Assembly: GCF_000733845.1 (NCBI RefSeq)
Contig: NZ_JPOI01000001.1
Span: 1,775,501 to 1,839,500, forward strand
DNA: 64,000 nt
From: Geobacillus vulcani PSS1
GTDB taxonomy: Bacteria; Bacillota; Bacilli; Bacillales; Anoxybacillaceae
Reading direction: 5' to 3'
A model generated the notes under the pieces. That model was given only the letters and a program-made list of their open reading frames with translations, was not told the DNA's origin and searched no databases. Positions within the stretch are counted from its first letter, which is position 1, and each line of letters starts with the position of its first letter. Of this stretch, positions 8,799-17,443 are shown piece by piece. A program made the position numbers and the translations under genes.

Positions 8799-9023
8799 TT
8801 GAAGGACAAATCGTTTCAATCGAAGCCGCTTTTGACAAAAAGAGAAAAAGAAGTCTTCGAATTGCTCGTGCAAGACAAGACGACGAAAGAGATCGCCAAA
8901 GAGCTGTTTATCAGCGAGAAAACAGTTCGCAACCATATTTCGAATGCGATGCAAAAGCTTGGGGTCAAGGGGCGCTCGCAAGCTGTCATCGAATTGCTTC
9001 GAATGGGCGAACTTGAACTATAA
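8799..9023 (+). CDS. gerE: Spore germination/coat transcription factor GerE
   Basis: GerE is the last mother-cell regulator in the sporulation cascade. It binds DNA as a dimer and tunes late coat and germination genes. The 74-residue product is a free-standing LuxR/FixJ-type helix-turn-helix: LTKREKEVFELL at residues 12-23, then KEIAKELFISEKTVRNHIS at about 30-48. The size equals that of B. subtilis GerE. TTG 8799 is chosen because AAGGAGGG (8782-8789) lies at good distance. It stands alone between the sdh terminator and hairpins that follow, with a sigma-K-like promoter upstream. B. subtilis ysmA, which lies between sdhB and gerE there, is absent. Confidence 0.96.
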   Translation: MKDKSFQSKPLLTKREKEVFELLVQDKTTKEIAKELFISEKTVRNHISNAMQKLGVKGRSQAVIELLRMGELEL

Positions 9024-9028
9024 ACGAT

Positions 9029-9127
9029 GCCGGCTTTCCTTGTTGGACAGCCGGCTGTTATGTTCCCTTGCGGCCGGACGAGGCTTGGCGCCCGTCCGGC
9101 CTTCGTCCGCGGCAGCCGCCGCATTTT
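9029..9127 (+). terminator. GC-rich hairpins after gerE, probable terminator
   Basis: Three successive stems can be drawn. The first two are GCCGGCT/AGCCGGC starting near 9029 and GCCGGACG/CGTCCGGC near 9073-9101. The last is a short GCGG/CCGC hairpin followed by ATTTTTTA near 9121. Only the last has a T-run, so it is the best terminator candidate for gerE. Confidence 0.5.
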
Positions 9128-9132
9128 TTATG

Positions 9133-9160
9133 TTGATTATCTTTGCCGGTGTTGTAAAAT
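9133..9160 (+). promoter_or_regulatory. Sigma-A-like promoter of the marR-murI pair
   Basis: TTGATT at 9133-9138 and TAAAAT at 9155-9160 are 16 bases apart, about 70 bases before the MarR-type gene. Confidence 0.6.
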
Positions 9161-9232
9161 GAAAAGTAAGAATAGCTGTCGACGCAAGCCGCCGTTTGAG
9201 GCTGGCCGCGGAAACGATCAAGGAGAGATGGT

Positions 9233-9676
9233 ATGCCGTCTGCGATGAATGAAAGAACGGTTGCTGAGTTAGAAAAATTGCTTCGCTATATCGCCGCCAA
9301 TTTGAAACAGCGCGGCCGTGAAATTTTAACCAACTATCCGATCACGCCCCCGCAGTTTGTCGCTTTGCAATGGCTGCTTGAAGAAGGGGACTTGACGGTC
9401 GGCGAGTTATCGAACAAAATGTATTTGGCGTGCAGCACAACGACCGACTTGGTCGACCGCATGGAGCGGAATGGACTTGTCGCCAGAGTCCGCGACGAAC
9501 ACGACCGCCGCGTCGTCCGCATCCACTTGCTTGAAAAAGGGGAGCGCATTATCGAAGAAGTGATTGAGAAACGCCAGCGCGATCTAGCCAGTGTGCTGGA
9601 AAGCTTTTCAGACGAGGAAATCGTCGTCTTTGAGCGTTGTTTGCGCAAATTGCATCAAGAAATGACGAAAGAATGA
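9233..9676 (+). CDS. ysmB: MarR-family transcriptional regulator
   Basis: A 147-residue winged helix-turn-helix protein. The recognition region LTVGELSNKMYLACSTTT lies near residues 54-71. The wing VARVRDEHDRRVVRIHLLEKG (about 82-102) is typical of MarR dimers. Its ligand and targets cannot be read from the sequence. It precedes the glutamate racemase gene by 9 bases, as ysmB precedes racE in B. subtilis, which suggests it is the ysmB orthologue and co-transcribed with murI. AAGGAGAG lies just before ATG 9233. Confidence 0.9.
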   Translation: MPSAMNERTVAELEKLLRYIAANLKQRGREILTNYPITPPQFVALQWLLEEGDLTVGELSNKMYLACSTTTDLVDRMERNGLVARVRDEHDRRVVRIHLLEKGERIIEEVIEKRQRDLASVLESFSDEEIVVFERCLRKLHQEMTKE

Positions 9677-9685
9677 GGCGATCAC

Positions 9686-10480
9686 TTGGAAAGAGCAATT
9701 GGTGTCATTGACTCAGGAGTCGGCGGTTTGACCGTCGCCAAAGAAATTATGAGGCAGCTGCCGAAAGAACAAATTATTTACTTAGGAGACACCGCGCGTT
9801 GCCCATACGGGCCGCGGCCGGTGGAAGAAGTCCGTCGATTTACGTGGCAAATGATCGATTACTTGCGGCAATATCCGTTGAAAATGCTTGTTATCGCCTG
9901 CAACACCGCCACGGCGGTCGCGCTTGACGATGTGCGAGCGAAGCTGGACATTCCTGTGCTTGGCGTCATTCATCCCGGCGCTCGCGCCGCCCTGAAAGCG
10001 ACCAGGCACGGGCACATCGGCGTCATCGGCACGATTGGCACGATCCGAAGCCGGGCGTATGAAAAGGCGCTTCAATCGATCAATCCGCGCGTCCAAGTCG
10101 AGAGTTTGGCCTGTCCGAAGTTCGTTCCGCTGGTGGAAAGCGGCGACTTTGAAGGGCAGGAGGCGATGGCGATCGTCGCCGAATCGCTCGCTCCGCTCCG
10201 CCCGCTGCCGATCGATGTGCTGATTTTAGGCTGCACGCATTATCCGTTGCTCGCGCCGCTCATTCGCACGTATATGGGCAAACGCGTGAAGCTCATTTGC
10301 TCAGGCGGTGAGACAGCTCGTGAAGTGAGCGCGATTTTGCATCACAGCCAGCTCCTTTACACCGGTGAGCGCGAACCGGAGCATTTGTTTTTCACGACTG
10401 GGCCGAAAGAGCTGTTTGAAAAGATTTCCGGGAAGTGGTTTGGCAAGCCGATCGGCACGGTTGAGGCGATTCGGCTGTAA
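9686..10480 (+). CDS. murI: Glutamate racemase
   Basis: This enzyme interconverts L- and D-glutamate, supplying D-glutamate for peptidoglycan (and poly-gamma-glutamate where made). It is called racE in B. subtilis. The 264-residue product has the two catalytic cysteines in their motifs, CNTAT (Cys72) and GCTHYP (Cys183), and the N-terminal [12 protein letters not shown] substrate loop. The start is TTG 9686 after GAGGCG; the initial sequence [11 protein letters not shown] fits the family. It follows the MarR gene closely and ends at a strong terminator. Confidence 0.97.
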   Translation: MERAIGVIDSGVGGLTVAKEIMRQLPKEQIIYLGDTARCPYGPRPVEEVRRFTWQMIDYLRQYPLKMLVIACNTATAVALDDVRAKLDIPVLGVIHPGARAALKATRHGHIGVIGTIGTIRSRAYEKALQSINPRVQVESLACPKFVPLVESGDFEGQEAMAIVAESLAPLRPLPIDVLILGCTHYPLLAPLIRTYMGKRVKLICSGGETAREVSAILHHSQLLYTGEREPEHLFFTTGPKELFEKISGKWFGKPIGTVEAIRL

Positions 10481-10482
10481 GC

Positions 10483-10520
10483 AAAAATCCTTTAGCGTCC
10501 ATGCGCTAAAGGATTTTTTT
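10483..10520 (+). terminator. Terminator after murI
   Basis: A long A/T-flanked stem (AATCCTTTAGCG/CGCTAAAGGATT) with a short loop is followed by seven T residues. Confidence 0.92.
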
Positions 10521-10583
10521 ATTCTATTTTGGCAAACGGCTCGTATACATAGTAGTACAAACTACGAGTAGGAGGGAACGTCA

Positions 10584-11657
10584 ATGAATCGGACGACTCA
10601 CATATGGGCGGCGCCGCTGCTCGCCTCGCTGTTGTTGCTTGGCGGTTGCGGCTTGTTTGGGCGAGATGAGGCGGTGAAGGAGATCGATCCGCCGCAAGAG
10701 ACGAGTTATGTCAAAGACGGCCAAGCGCTTCAGGAAACGACGGAAAGCCAAAAGGAAGGAAAAGAGAAAGCGAAGGCCACCGAGACGGTGAAAAGAGAGC
10801 TGTATTTAATTGACAAAAACGGCTTTGTCGTGCCGCAAACAGTAGAATTGCCGAAAACGCAGGCCGTGGCGAAACAAGTACTCGAATATTTGGTTGAAGA
10901 CGGACCTGTGTCAGAAATGTTGCCGAACGGCTTCCGCGCCGTCATTCCGGCAGGCACAACGGTGCTTGGTACAAAATTAGAAAAAGATGGAACATTGATC
11001 GCCGACTTTTCACCGGAGTTTAAAAACTATAAGCCGGAGGACGAAAAACGAATTTTGCAGGCGATTACGTGGACATTGACGCAATTTGACAATATCAAGC
11101 GCGTCAAAATCCGCATCAACGGCTACGATCAAAACGTGATGCCGGTCAATAAAACACCGATTCAAGACGGGGTGAGCCGCGCCGATGGCATCAATATGGA
11201 AGCGAGCGGTGTGCCAGACATTACGAATACGCATCCGGTCACCGTTTATTTTGTCGCCCAACAAGGGAACAACACATACTATGTGCCGGTGACGCGGCGT
11301 GTGTCCAACAAGGAGAAAGATGATATTGCCGCGGCCGTCAACGAACTGATTCAAGGGCCGGAACAAGGAAGCGGGCTTGTCGGTGTCTTTCAGCCGGACG
11401 CGAAGCTTGTCGATGCCCCGAAATATGAGGATGGCAAAGTGACGCTCAACTTTAACGAAGGCATTTATGGCAGCAACAAGAAAAACGTCATTTCCGACGT
11501 CGTGTTGAATTCCCTCGTTTTGTCGCTCACTGAGCAAAAGGGAGTCGAAAGCGTGGCGATTACAGTCAACGGAAAAGCCAATCTCGTTACAGAGGATGGC
11601 AAGCCGCTCACCAAGCCGGTTGCCCGGCCGCAAAACGTCAATACCGGAACGTTTTAA
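10584..11657 (+). CDS. gerM: Spore germination lipoprotein GerM
   Basis: GerM is needed for sporulation and germination in B. subtilis; two GerMN domains make up most of it. The 357-residue protein starts with a lipoprotein signal ending in the lipobox LLGGC (Cys22), so it should be anchored on the outer face of a membrane. A charged linker rich in E and K follows. Two similar GerMN modules then cover roughly residues 70-205 and 215-340; they share the pattern [14 protein letters not shown] then L(N/D)FNEG or FSPEF. AGGAGGG lies before ATG 10584. Its stop codon is embedded in TTTTAA, directly before a mobile-element-like relic. Confidence 0.95.
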   Translation: MNRTTHIWAAPLLASLLLLGGCGLFGRDEAVKEIDPPQETSYVKDGQALQETTESQKEGKEKAKATETVKRELYLIDKNGFVVPQTVELPKTQAVAKQVLEYLVEDGPVSEMLPNGFRAVIPAGTTVLGTKLEKDGTLIADFSPEFKNYKPEDEKRILQAITWTLTQFDNIKRVKIRINGYDQNVMPVNKTPIQDGVSRADGINMEASGVPDITNTHPVTVYFVAQQGNNTYYVPVTRRVSNKEKDDIAAAVNELIQGPEQGSGLVGVFQPDAKLVDAPKYEDGKVTLNFNEGIYGSNKKNVISDVVLNSLVLSLTEQKGVESVAITVNGKANLVTEDGKPLTKPVARPQNVNTGTF

Positions 11658-11900
11658 CATAGTTCCGAAAGAAGTCTTCCACTTCGAAGGCGGAGTGAAA
11701 GTGGGAGATGAATTTTCGGTTGGTGATAGCCAACCAATCGGAGATCATATATGGTTAGAACGGACGCCTTCGCAACGAAGGGAAGCGAAAGGGTTTTGGT
11801 GTGTGGCTTGCCGTTCAACGAACACATACAAGCTGCTTGAAGCCTGCCCCTCTCCGCCAAGCGCAGGTGGCGGGCGGTTCGCCTGGTTGACGCTTGGCAA
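11658..11900 (+). mobile_element. Candidate IS200/IS605 right-end or omega-RNA-like relic
   Basis: The gap between gerM and the next terminator has no supported gene but contains ordered structure. A hairpin GGTTGG-TGATAG-CCAACC lies near 11721-11738. A second imperfect palindrome, CCGCC/GGCGG, lies near 11855-11873 and is preceded by GAAGCC and followed by a GGTTCGCC tail. The GAAGCC-hairpin-GGTTCRC order resembles the right ends of IS605-family elements that carry tnpB. The left side abuts TTTAA at 11653-11657, a motif like known insertion/target-adjacent motifs of this family. The rest of tnpB is missing, so this would be a decayed or non-autonomous copy. The assignment rests on memory of such ends and needs a search. 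Confidence 0.4.
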
Positions 11901-11931
11901 GCTGGAAACGAATAGGCTGTTATGGTATAAC

Positions 11932-11965
11932 AAAGAGGTGGAACAATTCCGCCTCTTTCTTTTTT
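11932..11965 (+). terminator. Terminator upstream of rph
   Basis: AAAGAGGTGGAA pairs with TTCCGCCTCTTT (one G-U pair) around CAA, followed by C and six T residues. It would end transcripts arriving from gerM, about 70 bases before rph. Confidence 0.88.
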
Positions 11966-12033
11966 CAGCCGGGCGGTATGCAACGTGTCAGCGTATGGAG
12001 ATGAATGGAAGATGGAAAAGGAGGATCCAGCTG

Positions 12034-12810
12034 ATGAGAATGGACGGACGAAGCAACCGCGAGCTGCGCCCTGTACATATACACCCGCATTATATGAAAC
12101 ACGCGGAAGGCTCAGTGCTCATTGAAATCGGTGATACGAAAGTCATTTGCACGGCGACGGTCGAAGAGAAAGTGCCGTCGTTTATGCGCGGCGGCGGCAA
12201 AGGATGGATTACGGCCGAATATGGGATGCTGCCGCGGGCGACAGAGCAGCGGAATGCGAGGGAGGCGAGCAAAGGGAAAGTTTCAGGGCGGACGATGGAA
12301 ATTCAGCGCTTGATCGGCCGCGCGCTTCGCTCGGTGGTGGATCTCGAGCGGCTGGGCGAGCGGACCGTTTGGATTGATTGCGATGTCATTCAGGCGGATG
12401 GCGGAACGCGGACGGCGTCAATCACTGGTGCGTATGTCGCGCTCGTGTTGGCGCTTGCGAAACTGGTCGAAGAAGGGAGGCTCGAGACGCTTCCGGTTCG
12501 CGATTTCCTTGCCGCGACATCGGTCGGCATCGATCCGGAACATGGGGTCGTTCTCGATTTGAATTACATCGAGGATGCGCGGGCGAAAGTCGATATGAAC
12601 GTCGTCATGACGGGAAGCGGTCAATTCGTCGAAATTCAGGGGACTGGAGAGGAAGCGTCTTTTTCGCGCGCCGAGCTTGACGAATTGTTGGAAGCGGCGC
12701 AAGCGGGAATCATACAGCTCATTGCGCTTCAGCGCCGCGCGTTGGGTGAGTGGGCAGCGCAGATCGGTGGCGGGCAGAACGAAGCGTACAGAGAGGGAGA
12801 GGGAGAGTGA
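12034..12810 (+). CDS. rph: Ribonuclease PH
   Basis: RNase PH trims tRNA 3' ends by phosphorolysis. The 258-residue product carries the family signature [18 protein letters not shown] near residues 61-78. The phosphate/RNA-binding segment [16 protein letters not shown] is at about 85-100 and the catalytic [16 protein letters not shown] at about 114-129. An in-frame extension to 11596 exists but would overlap gerM and a terminator. ATG 12034 is supported by AAGGAGG about 10 bases upstream and by the usual start MRMDGR. It is the first of three overlapping genes (rph, nucleotide pyrophosphatase, phosphodiesterase), the same order as rph-ysnA-ysnB in B. subtilis. Confidence 0.96.
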   Translation: MRMDGRSNRELRPVHIHPHYMKHAEGSVLIEIGDTKVICTATVEEKVPSFMRGGGKGWITAEYGMLPRATEQRNAREASKGKVSGRTMEIQRLIGRALRSVVDLERLGERTVWIDCDVIQADGGTRTASITGAYVALVLALAKLVEEGRLETLPVRDFLAATSVGIDPEHGVVLDLNYIEDARAKVDMNVVMTGSGQFVEIQGTGEEASFSRAELDELLEAAQAGIIQLIALQRRALGEWAAQIGGGQNEAYREGEGE

Positions 12811-13421
12811 AGGAGATCGTCATTGCGACCAAAAACGCCGGCAAAGCGCGCGAATTCGCCGCTTTGTTCGCCAAGCGAGGCATCCGCGTGAAATCGCTGC
12901 TTGATTTTCCAGACGTCCCGGATATCGAAGAAACGGGGAACACCTTTGCAGAAAATGCAGTGCTCAAAGCAGAAACAGCGTCGCGGTGTCTAAAGCGGCC
13001 GGTGATCGCTGATGATTCCGGGCTCGTGGTCGATGCGCTCGGCGGCCGGCCGGGCGTCCATTCGGCCCGTTACGCCGGCGAAGATAAAAACGATGCACGC
13101 AACATAGCCAAGTTGCTTCGCGAGCTTGACGGAGTGCCAATGGGGCGGCGCACAGCCCGCTTTCATTGCGCGCTCGCGGTCGCAATCCCAGGGCGGCCTA
13201 CCGCCGTCGTTGAAGCGACATGCGATGGTTATATCGCCGAAGCGCCGCGGGGGGAAGGCGGCTTCGGTTATGATCCGATTTTTTATCTTCCAGAACGAGG
13301 AAAAACAATGGCGGAGCTCGCGCCGGAGGAAAAAAATCAAATTAGCCATCGCGCCAAGGCGCTGGCGAAGCTCGATGAGCAGTGGGAGGAGATCGTCGGT
13401 GGAAAGGGGCGGACGGAATGA
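12807..13421 (+). CDS. rdgB: XTP/dITP diphosphatase (RdgB/HAM1 family)
   Basis: It removes non-canonical purine nucleoside triphosphates (ITP, dITP, XTP) by hydrolysis to the monophosphate. The 204-residue product begins with [14 protein letters not shown] (residues 4-17). It has [15 protein letters not shown] near 45-59, the catalytic [10 protein letters not shown] at about 71-80, and [10 protein letters not shown] near 154-163, all family hallmarks. The GTG start at 12807 overlaps the rph stop as GTGA, so translation is coupled. It corresponds to B. subtilis ysnA. Confidence 0.95.
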   Translation: MKEIVIATKNAGKAREFAALFAKRGIRVKSLLDFPDVPDIEETGNTFAENAVLKAETASRCLKRPVIADDSGLVVDALGGRPGVHSARYAGEDKNDARNIAKLLRELDGVPMGRRTARFHCALAVAIPGRPTAVVEATCDGYIAEAPRGEGGFGYDPIFYLPERGKTMAELAPEEKNQISHRAKALAKLDEQWEEIVGGKGRTE

Positions 13422-13924
13422 AGGCGGTCATTGTGAGCGACAGCCATGGGTTGACGGCCGAACTTCGCCGCATTGTTGAACGCCATCGCCATGAAGCGGA
13501 TTTGTTTATCCATTGCGGCGACTCGGAGCTGGAGGTGGGGGCAGACGAGATCGCCCCATTTGCCGTCGTGCGCGGCAATTGCGATTTCGCCGCGTTTCCT
13601 GCCGAGCGCATCGAAGAGGTAGGCGGCGTTCGGTTTTTTGTCACCCACGGCCATTTATATGGGGTGAAAACGTCGCTTTTGCGTTTATCCTATCGCGCGC
13701 AAGAAACAGGGGCACATGTCATTTGTTTCGGCCACTCGCATTTGGCCGGTGCTGAACAAATCGATGGGTTGCTGTTCATCAATCCCGGCAGCATCGCCTT
13801 GCCCCGGGGAAGAAAAGAAAAAACGTACGCGGTGCTGACGGTCGACAGCGGACGGGCGCACGTCCAGTTTTATGAAGTGGATGGGCAGCCTATTCTCAAA
13901 ATGGAACGAACGTTTTCTATCTAA
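13418..13924 (+). CDS. ysnB: YfcE/MJ0936-type metallophosphodiesterase
   Basis: A 168-residue calcineurin-like phosphoesterase. The metal-binding motifs are in order: DSHG (residues 8-11), GDSE (about 34-37), GNCD (about 53-56), THGH (about 75-78) and GHSH (about 104-107). Members hydrolyse phosphodiesters with Mn2+ or similar ions; the natural substrate is not known. ATG 13418 overlaps the upstream stop as ATGA. It matches the position of B. subtilis ysnB and is closed by a terminator. Confidence 0.92.
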   Translation: MKAVIVSDSHGLTAELRRIVERHRHEADLFIHCGDSELEVGADEIAPFAVVRGNCDFAAFPAERIEEVGGVRFFVTHGHLYGVKTSLLRLSYRAQETGAHVICFGHSHLAGAEQIDGLLFINPGSIALPRGRKEKTYAVLTVDSGRAHVQFYEVDGQPILKMERTFSI

Positions 13925-13947
13925 GCCGGCAAAACCGCCGGCTTTTT
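13925..13947 (+). terminator. Terminator of the rph operon
   Basis: A 6-bp GCCGGC/GCCGGC stem around AAAACC, directly after the phosphodiesterase stop, followed by five T residues. Confidence 0.85.
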
Positions 13948-14278
13948 CACGGTAAGCAAGGCCGCTTCAATAGGTTCGCTTTCAAAATGGAAGTGTCATA
14001 TAGCGTGTTTGGAAAGGGGGCCCGTGTTTGGGCCGCCTTTTTTCGTTTTGGGGAGATGAAGTGGAAAAAGGCGCATCGTTTTGATTCGCCATTTTCATGT
14101 CCGAGTGAGAAGCGAACGTTGCTTACGGATCTGATCTTTTCTATCAGAAAAATGAGCGCGCCTTGAGCCCGTTATGTTCATATCGAATGAGGAGCGAACT
14201 GCGCTCAAGGGCGTTTTCTATGAGACGGCAAAGAAAGAAAAAATTTTTTTATATCGGCAAAACCTTGATTCTATCACA
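13948..14278. other. Structured non-coding stretch before ilvE
   Basis: No gene is supported here. Several hairpins can be drawn. GGCCC-GTGTTT-GGGCC near 14019-14034 is followed by GCC and six T residues, so it is terminator-like. GGCG..ATC-GTTTT-GAT..CGCC spans 14070-14090, and CTGAT/ATCAG lies near 14131-14147. A long-range CGCCTTGAGC (14159-14168) pairs with GCTCAAGGGCG (14203-14213). Two imperfect copies of a TGAGNAGCGAAC segment occur near 14105 and 14188. It could be a small RNA or decayed sequence. Confidence 0.4.
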
Positions 14279-14294
14279 ATGTAAGCGCATTCAA
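14279..14294 (+). promoter_or_regulatory. CcpA cre site upstream of ilvE
   Basis: ATGTAAGCGCATTCAA fits the cre consensus WTGNNARCGNWWWCAW at every defined position. It lies about 36 bases upstream of the -35. In B. subtilis CcpA acts on the ilv-leu promoter from an upstream cre, so the placement agrees with activation rather than road-block repression. Confidence 0.78.
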
Positions 14295-14311
14295 ATAGTT
14301 TGACCAATCCG

Positions 14312-14326
14312 AATTTTCAAAAAACG
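14312..14326 (+). promoter_or_regulatory. CodY-box-like motif upstream of the ilvE -35
   Basis: AATTTTCAAAAAACG matches 12 of 15 positions of the CodY consensus AATTTTCWGAAAATT and abuts the -35 region. CodY represses branched-chain amino acid synthesis when GTP and isoleucine, leucine or valine are plentiful. Confidence 0.6.
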
Positions 14327-14329
14327 TTA

Positions 14330-14358
14330 TTGACGGCGCAAAGGTTTCGGATTATTAT
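14330..14358 (+). promoter_or_regulatory. Sigma-A promoter of the ilv-leu cluster
   Basis: TTGACG at 14330-14335 and TATTAT at 14353-14358 are 17 bases apart, about 85 bases before the ilvE start. An overlapping TATAAT at 14356-14361 is a less well-spaced alternative. Confidence 0.75.
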
Positions 14359-14373
14359 AATTTTCAAATAAGA
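14359..14373 (+). promoter_or_regulatory. Second CodY-box-like motif at the ilvE start site
   Basis: AATTTTCAAATAAGA matches 11 of 15 CodY consensus positions and would cover the transcription start, a place suited to repression. Confidence 0.45.
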
Positions 14374-14443
14374 GAAACGACTCAACACGATGATCGAGCC
14401 GTTCAAAGCAACTGCTGACTGATCAAGGAAGAGGGGAACCGAA

Positions 14444-15343
14444 GTGGGCGAACAATGGATCTTTTTAAACGGGGAATTTGTCACGAAAGAAAACGCCAAA
14501 ATTTCTGTGTATGACCATGGGTTTTTGTACGGCGATGGAGTGTTTGAGGGCATCCGCGTCTACAGCGGCAACGTATTTCGTCTTGAAGAGCATATCGATC
14601 GGCTGTACAATTCAGCGAAATCGATTTTGCTTGACATTCCATATACAAAGGACGAAATGATTGGCCACGTGCTCGAAACGATCCGCCGCAACGGCTATCA
14701 AGATGCGTACATTCGCTTAGTCGTCTCGCGCGGGGTTGGCGATTTAGGGCTGGATCCGTACAAATGCAAAACGCCGCAGGTCGTCATTATCGTCGAACCG
14801 CTCGCACTCTTTCCAAAACATTTATATGAAACCGGCATCGAAGTGGTGACAGTGGCGACGCGCCGCAACCGCTCCGATGTGTTGAGTCCGAAAGTCAAAT
14901 CGCTCAACTATTTAAACAACGTGCTGGTCAAAATTGAGGCCCATTTGGCGAATGTGAGCGAAGCGCTCATCTTAAACGATCAAGGTTATGTCGCGGAAGG
15001 TTCGGGAGACAATGTGTTCATCATCAAAAACGGCGTCATTTATACGCCGCCTGGGTATGTTGGGGCGCTTGAAGGCATCACGCGCCAAGCGATCATCGAA
15101 ATCGCCGGGGATCTCGGCTATACGGTGAAAGAGGAGCCGTTCACCCGCCATGATGTGTATGTCGCGGATGAAGTGTTTTTGACAGGGACGGCGGCCGAAG
15201 TCATTTCCGTCATTAAAGTCGACGGCCGGACGATCGGCGACGGGGCGCCGGGTCCGCATACAAAGCGGTTGCTTGAAGAGTTCCGCCGCCGCGTGGTCGT
15301 CGAAGGAGTGAAAGTGTATCCGACGAACGCCAATGTCGGTTGA
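14444..15343 (+). CDS. ilvE: Branched-chain amino acid aminotransferase
   Basis: A PLP enzyme of aminotransferase class IV that performs the last step of valine, isoleucine and leucine synthesis. The 299-residue product shows VYDHGFLYGDGVFEGIR at residues 22-38. The PLP lysine is expected at Lys152 in VKSLNYLNN, and EGSGDNVF is near 187-194. D-amino-acid transaminases share this fold, but the sequence around the lysine and the operon position favour the branched-chain enzyme. The start is GTG 14444 after GAGGGG. It lies between the cre/CodY promoter and a leucine T-box, so it should escape T-box attenuation, unlike the downstream genes. Confidence 0.93.
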   Translation: MGEQWIFLNGEFVTKENAKISVYDHGFLYGDGVFEGIRVYSGNVFRLEEHIDRLYNSAKSILLDIPYTKDEMIGHVLETIRRNGYQDAYIRLVVSRGVGDLGLDPYKCKTPQVVIIVEPLALFPKHLYETGIEVVTVATRRNRSDVLSPKVKSLNYLNNVLVKIEAHLANVSEALILNDQGYVAEGSGDNVFIIKNGVIYTPPGYVGALEGITRQAIIEIAGDLGYTVKEEPFTRHDVYVADEVFLTGTAAEVISVIKVDGRTIGDGAPGPHTKRLLEEFRRRVVVEGVKVYPTNANVG

Positions 15344-15359
15344 TCGTCCATGACAAGTG

Positions 15360-15672
15360 GATAGCGAAAAAGCGTTGACGAGGATAAGTAGTCAGCGGGG
15401 CCAACATCCACAGAGAGCCGGGGGAGCTGCGAACCGGTGATGTTGCCGCTTGATGAACTCACCTCTGAGCGCCAGCCTGAACGCCGGACGGTTAGTAGGG
15501 CTGGACGAGTGAAGACGCGCGCTTCACTCGTTACCAAAATGAGCGGCCGGTTTTGACTGGCCGCTCCTGAGGCGGCCGTCATGGCCGTGAAGAAGGGTGG
15601 TACCGCGGAAAGGAAACCTTTTCGCCCCTTTGGCTGGAAAATACCAGCCATCGTGGGCGAAAAGGTTTTTTA
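15360..15672 (+). promoter_or_regulatory. Leucine T-box riboswitch upstream of ilvB
   Basis: A tRNA-sensing leader. The T-box sequence AAGGGTGGTACCGCG at 15593-15607 pairs with uncharged tRNA acceptor ends. Upstream, the stem I specifier loop reads GAACTCACC, giving a CTC leucine codon at 15458-15460. The competing terminator is the AACCTTTTCGCCC/GGGCGAAAAGGTT stem (about 15615-15667) followed by T residues. Uncharged tRNA-Leu should favour antitermination and allow ilvB-leuD expression. No separate promoter is evident immediately upstream, so it is probably read from the ilvE promoter. Confidence 0.95.
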
Positions 15673-15703
15673 TATGCATGACAAACAACGGGGAGGATGG
15701 ATG

Positions 15704-17443
15704 ATGGCAAAAATGAAGGTCGAGGAACAGGAAAAGGCGAAGACGAAAACGAGAATGAACGGATCATTGATGTTGATTGAGGCGCTGAAAGCGGAGCGGG
15801 TGGAAGTCATTTTCGGCTATCCGGGCGGGGCGGTGCTCCCGCTGTATGATGAGCTGTATAAGGCGGGAGTGTTTCACGTGTTGACTCGTCATGAGCAGGG
15901 GGCGATTCATGCAGCGGAAGGATACGCGCGCATTTCGGGGAAACCGGGGGTCGTCATCGCCACTTCCGGCCCGGGGGCGACCAACCTCGTCACCGGATTG
16001 ACCGATGCGATGATGGATTCGTTGCCGCTCGTCGTCTTTACCGGGCAAGTGGCGACAAGCGTCATCGGCTCGGACGCGTTTCAAGAGGCGGACGTCGTCG
16101 GCATTACGATGCCAATCACCAAGCACAACTACCAAGTGCGCGACATCAGCGAGTTGCCAAGGATCATCAAAGAGGCGTTTCACATTGCGACGACCGGGCG
16201 GCCGGGGCCGGTGTTGATCGACATTCCAAAAGACATTACGACGGCCGAAGGGGAGTTTGATTATGATCAAGACGTTCATTTGCCTGGCTATCAGCCGACG
16301 ACGCAGCCGAACCATTGGCAAATCCGTCGGCTTGTCGAGGCGGTCAGCCAATCAAAGCGGCCGGTCATTTTAGCCGGCGCCGGCGTCTTGCACGCCAATG
16401 CGGCTGACGAATTGCGGCAATACGCCGAGCAGCAAAACATTCCGGTCGTCCATACGCTTCTTGGCCTTGGCGGCTTCCCGGCCGACCATCCGCTTTTCCT
16501 CGGCATGGCCGGCATGCATGGTACGTATACGGCGAATATGGCGCTGTACGAATGCGATTTGCTCATCAACATCGGCGCCCGATTCGATGACCGGGTCACC
16601 GGCAATTTAAAGGATTTTGCGCCAAAGGCGACGGTCGCCCATATTGACATCGACCCGGCGGAGATCGGCAAAAACGTGCCGACGAAGATTCCGATCGTCA
16701 GCGATGCGAAAGCCGCCTTGCAAGAGCTGATCGCCCAGCAAGGCAAGTCGGCGGACACGGCGGCGTGGCTTGCGCAGCTTGATGAATGGAAGCGGCGCTT
16801 CCCGCTTCATTACGAACCGGAAGCCGGCGCGATCAAACCGCAAAAACTGATCGAGATGATCTATGAAATGACAAACGGCGAGGCGATCGTGACGACTGAC
16901 GTCGGTCAGCATCAAATGTGGGCGGCGCAATATTACAAGTTCAACCGGCCGCATCGGTGGGTGACGTCCGGGGGGCTCGGCACGATGGGGTTCGGTCTTC
17001 CGGCGGCGATCGGCGCCCAGCTCGCCGACCGGAGCGCCACGGTCGTGTCGATCGTCGGCGACGGCGGCTTCCAAATGACGTTCCAAGAGCTGTCGGTCAT
17101 TCAAGAATTGCAGCTGCCGATCAAAATCGTCATCGTCAACAATCAAGCGCTCGGCATGGTGCGGCAATGGCAGGAGCTGTTTTATGACAAACGGTACTCC
17201 CATTCGCTCATTCCGAACCAACCGGATTTCGTCAAGCTTGCCGAAGCGTACGGCATGCTGGGGCTGCGGGCGAAGACCGAGGCGGAAGCGGCCGACGTGT
17301 TAAAACAGGCGTTTGCCATCAACGGTCCGGTGCTGCTTGACTTTCATGTCCGCGCCGACGAGAACGTCTATCCGATGGTCGCGCCCGGCAAAGGGCTTCA
17401 TCAAATGGTGGGGGTGAAAGCATGCGAAGAATCATCACAATGA
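15704..17443 (+). CDS. ilvB: Acetolactate synthase large (catalytic) subunit
   Basis: This thiamine-diphosphate enzyme condenses pyruvate with pyruvate or 2-oxobutyrate, the first common step of valine/leucine and isoleucine synthesis. The 579-residue product has [14 protein letters not shown] (about 37-50) and the catalytic glutamate Glu64 in TRHEQGA. An FAD/central domain follows, and the C-terminal ThDP-Mg motif begins [12 protein letters not shown] and continues to VNNQALGMV. The start is ATG 15704, or ATG 15701 one codon earlier; GGGAGG at 15691-15696 favours 15704. It overlaps ilvN by 22 bases. Confidence 0.97.
   Translation: MAKMKVEEQEKAKTKTRMNGSLMLIEALKAERVEVIFGYPGGAVLPLYDELYKAGVFHVLTRHEQGAIHAAEGYARISGKPGVVIATSGPGATNLVTGLTDAMMDSLPLVVFTGQVATSVIGSDAFQEADVVGITMPITKHNYQVRDISELPRIIKEAFHIATTGRPGPVLIDIPKDITTAEGEFDYDQDVHLPGYQPTTQPNHWQIRRLVEAVSQSKRPVILAGAGVLHANAADELRQYAEQQNIPVVHTLLGLGGFPADHPLFLGMAGMHGTYTANMALYECDLLINIGARFDDRVTGNLKDFAPKATVAHIDIDPAEIGKNVPTKIPIVSDAKAALQELIAQQGKSADTAAWLAQLDEWKRRFPLHYEPEAGAIKPQKLIEMIYEMTNGEAIVTTDVGQHQMWAAQYYKFNRPHRWVTSGGLGTMGFGLPAAIGAQLADRSATVVSIVGDGGFQMTFQELSVIQELQLPIKIVIVNNQALGMVRQWQELFYDKRYSHSLIPNQPDFVKLAEAYGMLGLRAKTEAEAADVLKQAFAINGPVLLDFHVRADENVYPMVAPGKGLHQMVGVKACEESSQ

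Noticed and set aside
8546..9016. An open frame running from the sdhB end through the gerE promoter into gerE
   Set aside because: It crosses a clear terminator and the gerE promoter, has no ribosome binding site, and overlaps gerE in another frame.
11596..12033. N-terminal extension of rph by 146 codons
   Set aside because: It would overlap gerM, the relic and a terminator; ATG 12034 has a proper ribosome binding site and gives the normal length.
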